From Meloidogyne chitwoodi (taxonomy: Eukaryota; Nematoda; Chromadorea; Rhabditida; Meloidogynidae): a stretch of DNA of 64,000 bases. Of the stretch, positions 11,301-21,809 are shown one piece after another. Positions within the stretch are counted from its first letter, which is position 1. Each line of letters starts with the position of its first letter. A program made the position numbers and the translations under genes. The stretch is from NCBI GenBank assembly GCA_015183035.1, contig JACZZP010000014.1, positions 496,001 through 560,000 on the forward strand, written 5' to 3'. The notes beneath the pieces were generated by a model, which did not search any database, was not told the origin of the DNA, and saw only the letters and a program-made list of their open reading frames with translations.

Positions 11301-13284
11301 CATTCAGGTTTTTTTACTTGAAGATCAATTTTGTTTAAAATTTTAATTCTTAGATTCAAATATAATTCAAAGTGGAAAACGACGCACTCGTAGGCCAAGG
11401 GGCCTCTCAACTCTTTCTTCTAATTCTACCACTACAACAACTGAACTTCAACAACAAAGTTCTTCAACAGCTAAAACTCCAACAATATCATCTTGTTCAA
11501 TTCCTTGTGCAAATGGAGATTTATCTTTCACACCATTTGCTGGAAATAGTGGAATTTCTTTTTTGGTTTCAAGTGATTTAGCTCTTACAGAAAGTGGAGA
11601 ACAAATACGTGATAATACGATGAAAATGAGCGAATTGAAACAAATGCTGAAACAGAAACAAATGTTTAATTTTTAAAAAATTAGTTTTTTCAATTATTTT
11701 TTCTTTAAAAGATTGGAACAATCAGTGGAAAAACTTAGAAATGAACTTAAAACATCTCGGCATGGTGAAACCGATTTGCGTTCACAACTAGCTTCTGCAC
11801 AACAACAAGAACAAAGCACTCGTTGTGAATGGCGTCAATATGAAAGAGAGCAAAAACAAAAATTAGAACTATTTGAACAAAAAAATCGTCAATTAGGAAA
11901 GCAAAATGAACATTTCAAAACAAATATTCAAGCATTGGAAAAACGAGTAGGTGAATTGCAATTAAAAAAATTGGAAATAGAAAGAGAACTTACGAATACA
12001 AAACAACAACAATTAAATGCTGCAGATCATTCTAATCGGAGCAAGTTAGTTATATTTAAATTAAAATATTATAGAAATAAAGATTATAGGGGAGTAATAT
12101 GTTTGTCATTATGATTGAGTGGTTAAGGTTCTTGCCTAGAATGGGAAAGGGCAGGGTTCGATCCCTTGAGCCAGGATTATTTTTTTGGATTAAATCTTTT
12201 GTTATTAAATAATAAAATTTGAAAAAAAAATAATTTAATTTTGACTCTCTTTGAGAAATAAGAAAAACATTATATTTTTTAGTCAAGAGAATGGTGAACT
12301 ACAAAAACAAAAGTTAACCAATATGGATAAGGAATTGAAGCAATTGAAACGTGAAATGAAAAACAAAGATGAATTTTGCACAAAGCTTGATGAAGAAATT
12401 CGCCGATTAACAGCGTCCAGGAATGATGAGGTTTTTTGAAATAGTTTTATTTTTGTTTATTTTTATATTTTTTAGAACAAACAACAAGAAGCACTTCGCC
12501 AGAAAAATTTTTTATTAGAGCAAACGCTCTCTGCAGAGAATCGATTAAAGCAAGATTTGTTCCGTGCATTAAATGATTCAAAGGCTGAAATTGCTTCAAT
12601 GAAAGGTTTTTAATAAATTAAAATTTATAAAAAGTTTTAGCTCAACTTCGTGCAAAGCACACAAAAGATCAAGCAGATATGATGAATGCATTCAGTTCTA
12701 TTCCAAGTGAAAATGCTTTATTTCAAAATGGAAGTATCACAAAAAGTAGAGAAAAGGAAGACAGTAATTCATTATCAACTGGTTCTTCACCAATTCAGCA
12801 ACAATTTCCATCATTAAATACTCAAAAATCGTTAACACCTCCACCATTGTCAGTCGCTAGTTCAACTTTGAATTTAGAGCAATTGCTGCAAGCAACGCAA
12901 AATATGTTTGGTTTTTTTGTTTGTTTTAAAATACTGTTGTGATCAGACTTTAATTATATAACCATACAAAAGATTGAAAATTCACAATTAACTTTTTTTA
13001 GTCTTTATATAGTAGTTGGGGATAATTAACTAAATCGTTTTTGGTTTCAAAATCTTTTAAAACATTTTGATAATTATTTAATTTTTAGGTCCTATTCTCT
13101 CGGTCCTATTATAAATTCCAATGGAATAACAGGAAGCTGTTCTCCTAGTATACAAAATGGCCAAACCTGTACATCTTCACCTTACATTAATTCTGAAGCA
13201 TCGGAAATGTTAGCAGTCGGCGGGCATCGAATTGGTGCTACAAATTCTGGCAGTAATATTTCAGCCAACAACAAAAATTGCTGA
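8361..13284 (+). CDS. maco-1: Macoilin (MACO-1), neuronal multi-pass membrane protein
   Basis: Fifteen exons join without frame conflict into about 945 codons: 8361-8455, 8950-9127, 9269-9395, 9560-9706, 9751-9889, 10243-10388, 10540-10709, 10771-10978, 11062-11307, 11354-11663, 11712-12044, 12283-12430, 12476-12605, 12641-12905, 13089-13284. The N-terminus (MKRYRAVDAPPKFRR) and membrane region (FRFELLWPLWL, AFSVFFVCV, STYVWVQFVYQA, RPFAAHCIGFPVVTLGF) are diagnostic of macoilin. A further hydrophobic segment in exon 9 and a long coiled coil (exons 11-13) follow, then a Ser/Pro/Gln-rich tail. Macoilin is an ER membrane protein of neurons that affects excitability. Human macoilin is about 660 residues and nematode forms are longer, as here, because of a low-complexity middle. 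Introns 1, 5 and 11 carry repeat remnants. Confidence 0.95.
8515..8765. mobile_element. Degenerate foldback element in macoilin intron 1
   Basis: The words TGCGGCCAGAATTTTAGTAA (about 8560-8580) and, inverted, TACTTAAATTTCGGTCCGCA (about 8682-8701) match, and matching extends outward to about 8520 and 8760. This is the arm structure of an old MITE. The 84-codon frame at 8636-8890 lies mostly within it and is intronic. Confidence 0.45.
12103..12182 (+). repeat. tRNA-Ser-like SINE/pseudogene in macoilin intron 11
   Basis: TGATTGAGTGGTTAAGG matches a tRNA A box and D arm, and GGGTTCGATCCC matches a T arm and B box, about 50 bp apart as in a tRNA. The part between them can be read as a Ser-type anticodon region (CTAGAA). 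No acceptor stem forms: the 5' side does not pair with the 3' AGCCAGG. It is therefore a tRNA-derived pseudogene or SINE head, not a working tRNA. Confidence 0.6.
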
Positions 13285-13724
13285 TGTGGGCAATGATGAA
13301 AAATTTTGAACTTTGATTGAGATGGGCGAAAAATTTAACATTTTTTAAAGATGTTTTATTTACTCGTTTTTGTGTTGATTTTTTCTTGCGCATTTAAACG
13401 TCAAAAACGATTCCCTAGATAAGGGGAGTAGTCAAAATTATTTATGAATTGTCGTACAATAAACATTTGCGTAAATTCACCATCAACTATATACTTGATC
13501 ACTTTTTTGTTTTAAAATTAAAAACAGTTAATGAAACCAATATTTTCTAATTTTCCTATAAATCTGACCATGTTGAACAACATCGAGACTGCGGGATGAT
13601 TTTGTTGTCATTCGACTCAACTCGATGAACTATTGTGTCCGGATTTTTTAGACTGTTGGGGTATGCCCACCCCTCCTTCTTCAATGCCGCGCCTCATTTT
13701 ATTGCGCCGAAAAAATACTCTAGA

Positions 13725-13885
13725 CTGCCTTTGATTGAAATTGCTTCAAGAAAATTTTGATGTGTAAATATGTATTTTATAAATTAATCAAAAAGAAACA
13801 AAACAAAAGAAATTAAAAAGGGGGCATAAAATTATTAATCCCATTTTCGCTAAATTTTACTTGGGGCAATTTCAATCAAAGGCAG
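13725..13885. mobile_element. 161-bp element with perfect 20-bp terminal inverted repeats
   Basis: CTGCCTTTGATTGAAATTGC at 13725-13744 is the exact reverse complement of the 20 bases at 13866-13885. The inside is A-rich and has no open frame. This is the form of a minimal MITE; flanking target duplications were not resolved. Confidence 0.6.
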
Positions 13886-13925
13886 GGGGATTACATGGCC
13901 TGCTAAGTTAAAATATCATTTACCT

Positions 13926-14402
13926 TGTGGGACAAAATGTAGCAACCATAGTGGGACAAAATGTCAGTCACCTTAGTGGGACAAAATGTCAGTAACCCTA
14001 TCGGGACAAAATGTAGCAACCATAGTGGGACAAAATGTCAGTAACCCTATCGGGACAAAATGTCAGTAATCCTAGCGGGACAAAATGTCAGTAACCCTAT
14101 CGGGACAAAATATCAGTTACATTAGCGGGACAAAATGTCAGTTACATTAGCGGGACAAAATGTCAGTAATCCTAGCGGGACAAAATGTCAGTCACTCTAG
14201 TGGGACAAAATGTCAGTAACCTTAGTGGGACAAAATGTCAGTCACTCTAGTGGGACAAAATGTCAGTAATCCTAGTGAGACAAAATGTCAGTAATCCTAG
14301 TGAGACAAAATGTCAGTAATCCTAGTGAGACAAAATGTCAGTAATCCTAATGGGAAAAAATGTCAGTCACCGTAGCGAGACAAAATGTCCGTAACCCTAA
14401 TA
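13926..14402 (+). repeat. 25-bp minisatellite, about 19 units (GGGACAAAATGTCAGTAACC...)
   Basis: A tandem array of the unit GGGACAAAATGTCAGTAACC plus a variable CTTAG-type pentamer. Neighbouring units share variants in blocks (CTATC, CTAGC, CTAGT; GAGAC near the right end), which points to local expansion. The array ends in AAACTGGCGGAGCACATGTT. The same right boundary follows the short arrays at 24540-24690 and 46897-47050. Confidence 0.9.
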
Positions 14403-14794
14403 GAAAATATAAAACAAACTGGCGGAGCACATGTTAACAACACCATTCGATCAAGCTCGTCGAGAAGATTCAAATAGTATGTCTTTTTGCATCGTAAATT
14501 TTTTCCAAAAATCAAGTACTTTTTATAATAAAATAATATTTTTTATAGTTTATAATTAGACATCAAAAATATATCGATTTTTACAAAGAAATAAAAAATA
14601 TAATCTAAAAAAATTTTTTATTAGGAGGCAGTATCGCGGCATTGCGGAGGAAAAAAGATGTGTCGTCGGTATCGTTATCCATTTTTTAAATCACAAATTA
14701 ATTGACTAGTTTCGCCCCAAAATTTTTCTTCTTTTATTCCCATAGGTAGTGGTTAGTTAGAAAATTCCTTTTCAAGAAAACACGTTAATTCAAA

Positions 14795-15544
14795 TTTTAT
14801 CCCATATTTTCTAATAAGTCCTTTTACTTTACTGCCGAGAAGTGCTTTCAAAACAGTTAACACTATTAGCAGAATGATTATGTTATCTCTTAAGTACTTT
14901 ACACAGCAACATAAAATATTAGAACATTAACGAATAACTTTATTAGAAGATGGGGATTTTGTTTTAATTCATTTTTGTTAGAATGATTATAAAGTAAAGA
15001 TTTGAATTATTTCACCTTAAATACTCTGATACATTTTTTGATATATTAAGCTTCACTTACTTAAAGATAATTCATCTGAATGTATAATAAATTTTGCTCA
15101 TATACTCACAAAAGAAGAGAAGCATTGTAAAAGAGGAGGAGGAGGGGAGAAGATGAGAGGATATGCATCCTCCTCCGAATGCATATCCTCTCAACTTCTC
15201 ACCTTCTTTTACAATGCTTCTTCTTTTGTGAGTATATGAGCAAAATTTATTATACATTCAATGAATTATCTTTAAGTAAGTGAAGCTTAACATATCAAAT
15301 AATGTATCAGAGTATTTAAGGTGAAATAATTCAAATCTTTACTTTATAATCATTCTAACAAAAATGAACACTAAAATAAAATCCCCATCTTCTAATAAAG
15401 TTATTCGTTAATGTTCTAATATTTTATGTTGCTGTGTAAATTACTTAAGAGATAACATAATCATTCTGATAATAGTGTTAACTGTTTTGAAAGCACTTCT
15501 CGGCAGTAAAGTAAAAGGACTTATTAGAAAATATGAGATAAAAA
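14795..15544. mobile_element. 750-bp foldback element with purine/pyrimidine-rich centre
   Basis: The two halves are reverse complements with about 370-bp arms. The outer part reads TATTTTCTAATAAGTCC and its inverse, with the AGAAGTGCTTTCAAAACAG word further in. Near the centre the strand is purine-rich (GGAGGAGGAGGGGAGAAGAT) and then pyrimidine-rich. The element is homologous to, but diverged from, the foldback at 15880-16655. The 61-codon frame at 15072-15257 is a by-product of the arms. Confidence 0.85.
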
Positions 15545-15879
15545 AATATTTATTGTAAGAGGGAATTAGTCACCCAAGGGTAAAGAGCAATTTCCAATAT
15601 ATTCTAATGTACGCTATTTCACTTCTCATAACATATATTTATCCGCCCATTTTTATTCTCATATTTACACATTTCTCCGTTATATGGGTTCAGTCAGAAG
15701 AGTTCAATTGTTGAGTTCAATCAAAGTTAGGGTGGTTCTCGCTTCTATTATTATCCAATATAATTAATCTTGAAAAATTATTTTAAAGATATGTGGAAAA
15801 GTTTGAAAAATTATGACTATATTTGTAAAAATATTTGAAATCTTTTGAAAAATTATTTAGAAAATTTTTTAAACAAATT

Positions 15880-16655
15880 GAACTTCTCTTTATGAGAGCA
15901 TAAATCATATTTTTTAAATCCATTTTCGTCAAGATGCTTTACGATCGGATGTGCTTTCAAAATAATACACTATTATCGGGATTTAGGTTTATCACTAAAG
16001 GATTTTACAGAGCAACATAAAGTATCAGAACATTCATGAATAACTTTACTTGAAGAAGAAAAATTTATTTTAAATTCATTTTGATTAGGATCAAAAATTA
16101 ATGATTAAAATTATTTCACCTCAAATATTCTGAACTCATCATTTAATATATTAAGATCATACTAAAAGCCATTCATCTAAATGCATAAAAAATTGCACGA
16201 TACTCACAAGAGGAGAAGAATTGTGAAAGGGAGTAGGAGGAAAAGAGGAGAGGATAAGCACCCTACTCCGAATGCTTATCCTCTCCTCATTTTCCTCTTT
16301 CACAATTCTTATCCTCTTGTGAGTATAGGAGAATTCTTAAGATATATCTTTACGATGCGGAGCTTAATATATCAAATGATGAGTTCAGAATATTTAAGGT
16401 GAAATAATTTTAATCAATCAATCTAATAAAAATGAATTTAAAATAAATTTTTCTTCTTCAAGTAAAGTTATTCATGAATGTTCTGATACTTTATGTTGCT
16501 CTGTAAAATCCTTTAGTGATAAACCTAAATCCCGATAATAGTGTATTATTTTGAAAGCACATCTCGATCGTAAATTACAAACGACTTACTTGACGAAAAT
16601 GGATTTAAAAAATATGATTGATGCTCTAACAAAAAGAAGAAATTCAATAAAGTTA
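15880..16655. mobile_element. Foldback element related to the 14.8 kb one (copy 1)
   Basis: The arms are inverted around about 16265. The left side begins near ATTGAACTTCTCTTT and carries CCATTTTCGTCAAG and GTGCTTTCAAAATAATAC; the right side has their inverses, ending near AAGAAGAAATTCAAT. The centre is again purine-rich, then pyrimidine-rich (AGAGGAGAGGATAAGC and inverse). The 73-codon frame inside is a palindrome artefact. Confidence 0.85.
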
Positions 16656-16738
16656 TGTAATCTTTTCATTTTATTACAAAATGTTATCAAATAATTTTAC
16701 AAAAGATTTAAAATATCTCCAAATAATTGTTCAAAAAT

Positions 16739-17763
16739 GTGTCCCCCTACTCTGGCACCCGTTACTGTTATTTGTTTTTCTAATAAATGCTTCACTCGAA
16801 CCTACTTGTCAACTTGTAGAACGCAAAGATGTAGATTGAGGAATTTGAATGATCAAAACACAATTAATTGAATTTCGTGAACATAAGAAAAAACAAGGAT
16901 TTGAAAGTAAACTCAAGGATAATATTAAATTTATTTTACAAAGTTAATAATACTTCATTCGAAAAAGCATACAATAATTAATCACACAATAAAAACAAAT
17001 AGGAAAGAAAATCTCTAATATAATTGAGTATGTGTTGCAAGTTCGTGTTTCTATAGTAAACTGATTTAGAGGACGAGAAAATTGGCGCTTTTGAATTGAT
17101 TAACGTTGTATACCATACAAACAAAATATTTTGATACGTTTTCTTGAGGGAAAACCACCTATCCACCACAGAGTAATCCAAGCATCAGAAGCCACCCCCG
17201 CAGCATGACAAGTCAAAAAGGCCACACCGCAGGGTAATCCAAGCAGCAGCAGGCCAACCCCGCAGCATGACAAGTCAAAAAGGCCACACCGCAGGGTAAT
17301 CCAAGCATCAGCAGCCACCACCAAAGTATTACAAGCAATCCATCACCTCCTCAAGAAAACGTATCAAAATATTTTGTTTGTATGGTATACAACGTTAATC
17401 AATTCAAAAGCGCCAATTTTCTCGTCCTCTAAATCAGTTTACTATAGAAACACGAACTTGCAACACATACTCAATTATATTAGAGATTTTCTTTCCTATT
17501 TGTTTTTATTGTGTGATTAATTATTGTATGCTTTTTCGAATGAAGTATTATTAACTTTGTAAAATAAATTTAATATTATCCTTGAGTTTACTTTCAAATC
17601 CTTGTTTTTTCTTATGTTCACGAAATTCAATTAATTGTGTTTTGATCATCAAATTCCTCAATCTACATCTTTGCGTTCTACAAGTTGACAAGTAGGTTCG
17701 GAGTGAAGCATTTACTAGAAAACAAATAACTAACATCACAGGGTGACCAGAGTAGGGGGACAC
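16739..17763. mobile_element. 1-kb foldback element with tandem-repeat core (copy 1)
   Basis: Arms of more than 400 bp (16739 to about 17160 and about 17340 to 17763) are reverse complements: GTGTCCCCCTACTCTGG at the left end and CCAGAGTAGGGGGACAC at the right. Inside the arms, ACGTTTTCTTGAGG-type sequence faces its inverse. The core of about 180 bp is GC-richer and holds repeated GCAGCATGACAAGTCAAAAA and CCGCAGGGTAATCCAAGCA words. No transposase frame is present; the short frames are mirror pairs. Confidence 0.88.
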
Positions 17764-17837
17764 ATTTTATTTTATCTTAACTTTTTTAAACTTTATATTT
17801 TTAAACTATTTAATGCTATAACCTATTCAATTCTGTA

Positions 17838-18525
17838 TTGCGGGGCGTTTGAGGGCCTTTGGCTCTCAAACGCCGGAGGGTTGCCCACCACTTCTAATCC
17901 TACCACAACTTCTTACCCACACAACTTTCAAACTTAAGCGAGGCGTATGAGGGCCAAAGGCCCTCAAACGCCGGTGGGTTGCCCACCACGATCCTACCAC
18001 AACTTCTTACTCACAAACTTTCAAATTTAAGCGAGGCGTATGAGGGCCAAAGGCCCTCAAATGTCGGAGGGTTGCCCACCACTTCTGATCCAACCACAAC
18101 TTCTTACTCACACAACTTTCAAACTTAAGCGAGGTGTATGAGGGCCAAAGGCCCTCAAACGCCGGTGGGTTGCCCACCACTTCTAATCCACATCAACTTC
18201 TTACCCACACAACTTTCAAATTTAAGCGAGGCGTATGAGGGCCAAAGGCCCTCAAACGCCGGTGGGTTGCCCACCAATTCTGATCCTACCACAACTTCTT
18301 ACCAACCACACCTTTAAAACCTTTAGCGGGGCGTTTGAGAGCCGAAGGCACTCAAACGCCGGAGGGTTGCATCTCCACTTTGGAACCCACGACGACTTCT
18401 AACCCACCACAACTTTCCAAATTTTAGCGGGGCGTTTGAGGGCCAAAGGCACTCAAACGCCGGAGGGTTGCACCTCCACTTGGGAACCCACAACGACTTC
18501 TAACCCATACAACATTCAACCTTTT
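17838..18525 (+). repeat. Array of seven ~98-bp units, each with a GC-rich hairpin (copy 1)
   Basis: Seven head-to-tail units of about 91-102 bp. Each opens with GCGTTTGAGGGCC or GCGTATGAGGGCC, a loop of about three bases, and the inverse (GGCCCTCAAACGCCGG), followed by GGGTTGCCCACCAC and a C/A-rich spacer (ACCACAACTTCTTACCCAC). The hairpin stem has up to 13 bp and is conserved while spacers drift. Units 6 and 7 share private variants (GCACTCAAACGCC). The region is far richer in GC than its surroundings. Confidence 0.9.
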
Positions 18526-18689
18526 AGTTACACTGGGCAATTAATTTGTGACAAAAAAAGAAAGGAAAAGACACCGACGACGCCTCTTTTTTCCCCCGCG
18601 ATGCCCGCGACGCTGCCTGGCTACAAATAATTTTAGTATCAAAACAATAAATTATATATTAAATATCTTACATAAATTTAATTTTATTA

Positions 18690-21050
18690 ATTAGACCAAT
18701 CAAGAAGCTGCCGATAGTAGGAACTGCGACACATCACTAGCCGCAGGTGGTGGTGCAGTAGAAGTTTGATGATGATGATAAATTGTTTGTGGAGGAGGTT
18801 GAGCTGCAAATGATGTGTAGGTAGTTGTGACATGAGTTGCGGCGATGATTGTTGTTGTACAGTTGCAGCAGCAGCCATCATTGAAGGATTCATTTGTTGT
18901 TGTTGCTAAATTCAAGAAAAATAGTATAAATTAAAAAATTATAATTGTGTAAACCGATTGGTTAGCAGCATTATAATACGCCATTGTAGTTTTGTTAATT
19001 GCTGTTGTTGCGATTGTTGCTGTATCGTTTGAGAAACACCAGACGTTGTAGAATTATTAATGATGTTGCAGTTTGAAGATAACTAGACGAAGATGTTGCA
19101 TTGGTCAAAGTCACGCTGCTGTTGTTGTTGTGATCTATAATCATGAGACAAATGCTGAGCTGCTGTACTGATAGAAATAGAAAAGTGAGCGGTGACGCTT
19201 GAGCTTGTTGTCCTCATACTTGGTATTGTGTTGATTACATTTGCAGAGTCTTTTAACATTGAGCGATCCATCTTAAAAATAAAATTAAAAAATTATCTAA
19301 AAAAAATGTTACCTCAACAGAAGAAATGTGCTTTGTTGACCATGCACCGTTTAATAACGACGCGGCCAAAGGAATCCCATTTTTTGCATCAAATTGAAAG
19401 TCAAATTGATAATTAATGGCAATATTTGGAATTGCTTGAGGAAGAAATCACCCGTCGAGAATTCCACTTTTTAACAACTTAATTATTTAAAAAATTAAAA
19501 TTTTTTTATTGAAAATAATTACAATCAGAGGCATCAGCAGCAAGGGTATCGTGCATGTGAGATATTTGATATTGAAAAAAAGTTCACAGATAAAGAATCG
19601 GCTGGCGCCATCGCAATAGTAGCAGTAGATATTGAGTCGGAATGAGGTAGTGAGCTTGAATTAGAAACAACTGTTTGACCATCATTACCCAAACGCAGAC
19701 TGATTGGTACTCCCCAGTCAACAGAAGTGCTACATCTAATAAATAAGCATAGATTATGCATAAAAAGTGACTGGCTTTTTTTAAATTCAAAAATATTCAA
19801 AATTTCTTAAATAAAAATAGCTTACTCTTGCTTGACTGATGTATTTTCATTTATACAATTTCGTTCGATGCCTTCACTTCCAATAGAATTGAATTAATTT
19901 CAGCAGGCTGTTGTTGTTGAAAGGAATGAACACTATAATGTTGTTGTTTGGCCTGATAATAATATAATTTAAAATTATAAAAATTTTACAAATTTTAATT
20001 AACCGTGAGGATTCAACCGAAGCATCAGATGATGAGTTTATATCTGAAAATTGTTGCATCATTGGTGGTTGCTGTGAAGGAGGTGGTGGGTGCTGTGAAG
20101 GTGGCGGTGGGTGCTGTGAAGGTGGTTGAATATTCTTTGAAGCGGCCACAGATGCAAGTTTTAATTTTTGGTGGTTGTTCAATAATTGCTGCTGAATTAG
20201 CAGTTGTCCCAAGAGTTAAGGTGCTGTTATTATGCTCTAACGATGGCCAACTCGAATTGTTTACTGTTGGAGACTGCCCATTGAAGATGAAGTAATAATT
20301 GAATTGTTAACAGTGTCGGCAGATTTTAAGGTTGATGGCTCGTAGACGCGTGGCCCAATTTTCTATAATATCAACACTTTATTTTATTATAAAAAGTTAA
20401 AACCTATTGTTCATTTTCATTGTTCGCAGAATTTCGTGCTTTAGTAGCTTGTGTCTCTACACCAGCAGTAAATGTTCCAATAGAAAAGCTAGCAACATCC
20501 GCTTTTTCACCAACAATGCTGCTAGTCCATTTGCCACAATTGACGTCATTCGTTTTCCAATCATTTACTTTATTCCTTGTTCTGCTTCTGAACTAACCTC
20601 ATTACAATCACGACGAAAACGATTCTCTAAAAAATAAAACGTAATAAAATAAATTGCCATAACAAAACTATTATTTAATTATCTAAAAAGAATTTTGTTT
20701 TTCTAAGGACTTGGAAGAAAAACTGTTTTAGATGCTCTATTTGAATTAAAAAAGTAAAATTATACAACCTCGTTGTGAGTCTCCTCTGCGTCCACCGCCT
20801 CATAAGATGTAATAGCTGCTGATTTAGATTGTTGTATTTGCTGTCCAGTTGTGTATGTCCCAGAATTCAACGCTACTGCCGATGTCTTAATTGACTGATT
20901 GCGTACATTTGAACCTTGATGACTCCATAGAACAAACTCATCAGGTTTATCCAGCAACGACACGGTTGTTTCAACACAACCTTCGCTGTCAATGAGTGAA
21001 CTTCAGCCACAGATTGTGTGCAATTTGTAAGCTCAATAACCTAGAGATAT
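18690..21050 (-). pseudogene. Decayed Q/P/S-rich gene, exon-structured (copy 1)
   Basis: On the minus strand, blocks separated by intron-like AT-rich gaps encode low-complexity protein: LLDKPDEFVLWSHQGSN (about 20.9 kb), FRRDCNEVSSEAEQG (about 20.6 kb), PPSQHPPPPSQ repeats (about 20.1 kb), TSVDWGVPISLRLGNDGQT (about 19.7 kb), SMLKDSANVINTIPS (about 19.2 kb), MAYYNAANQS (about 18.97 kb) and QQMNPSMMAAAATVQQQSS (about 18.87 kb), ending ASDVSQFLLSAAS and stop at about 18700. The last block needs a frame change near 18835, and other blocks hold stops, so the gene looks dead or mutated. The layout vaguely recalls UBAP2/lingerer-type proteins, but I would not assign it. It shares the last part with copy 2. 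Confidence 0.5.
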
Positions 21051-21534
21051 TTTTAATTAATCGACATTATATATAAAGATAAACCTTTTCAAGTCTTTTA
21101 TGTGAAGCAGCATCGTTATTAAATATTGACGTCCCGGAAAAGAAATTCTGCAAATCTTAATTGTTTATTTGTCGCTAATATCGGCTTTTGAATATCTGGT
21201 CATCACCCAACTCTGAAAATGATATAAAGGTTATTTTATTTATTTTGAGATATAAATGTAAAAGAAGGTACTGGACGGTCAATAATGTTTTAAAAATTGT
21301 CTAAATAATGATAGGGAAATATCCTAGAGGCTAATGTCTCAACATAAATCAATATGAGAGAGAACGCGACCTTCTCTCTGGGAAAAAACATAAAAATAAA
21401 AAGAAGGTTAATGGAAATATTGGAATCTAATTATATAATTGAGAATGTTTGTCTGTTTGTATGTTTGTCCGGGTTTTTATAGACAAGTAATTGGGGAAGT
21501 GAAAATGGAGGGTTTTTATAGTAGGGTTTGCAAC

Positions 21535-21713
21535 TTGAAATAAGGTTTAAGTTTGAACTCAAAACTTGAAAATGAACTTAGAATTTGAAAATAAACTTAG
21601 AACTTGAAAATGAACTTAGAACTTGAAAATAAACCTGGATTTGAAACTTGAAAATAAACTTGAACTTAAAACTTGAAAATAAACTTAGAACTTGAAAATA
21701 AACTTGAACTTGG
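21535..21713 (+). repeat. ~19-bp tandem repeat AACTTGAAAATAAACTTAG inside the Helitron
   Basis: About eight units of AACTTGAAAATAAACTTAG and close variants (AACTTGAAAATGAACTTAG, AATTTGAAAATAAACTTAG) run directly upstream of the TATA-like site. Some units are extended by GAACTTAA or GGATTTGA. Confidence 0.8.
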
Positions 21714-21717
21714 ATAC

Positions 21718-21745
21718 TATATAAACCCTGTATTTTGATCAGTCT
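21718..21745 (+). promoter_or_regulatory. TATA-like promoter for the repeat frame
   Basis: TATATAAA at 21718-21725 is followed at a plausible spacing by a pyrimidine/A start region (GATCAGTCTTCAAC) and a leader of about 65 bases rich in CAACA, before ATG at 21810. This is a much more orderly promoter than the background AT-rich DNA gives. It could be a captured host promoter. Transcription is not shown. Confidence 0.4.
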
Positions 21746-21809
21746 TCAACGCTACTACATTTCAACAACAAACATACAACAACGCTTCTTGCTGCATTTT
21801 GCTTGAAAT

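Larger units (their letters stand above)
13285..15705. other. Repeat-filled region between macoilin and duplicated segment copy 1
   Basis: No gene is supported. It contains a macoilin 3' flank, a remnant of the CATTCGACTCAACTCGATGA core near 13600, a small TIR element at 13725-13885, a 25-bp minisatellite at 13926-14402, a further CATTCGATCAAGCTCG core at about 14445, and a foldback at 14795-15544. The part at 14650-14780 (TGTCGTCGGTATCG, TTTTATTCCCATAGG) resembles 26590-26760 next to AAGAB copy 1. Confidence 0.6.

Noticed and set aside
12103..12182. Functional tRNA-Ser
   Set aside because: D-arm and T-arm like parts are present, but no acceptor stem can pair and the anticodon stem is poor.
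16181..17324. Short frames (73, 67 and 74 codons) in the foldbacks, duplicated at 41.8-42.9 kb
   Set aside because: They are by-products of long palindromes, with mirror-image frames in both arms, and are not supported as genes.
17838..18525. CRISPR-like array (regular repeats with spacers)
   Set aside because: The spacers are themselves conserved and the whole unit repeats; the host is clearly a eukaryote, so this is an ordinary tandem repeat.
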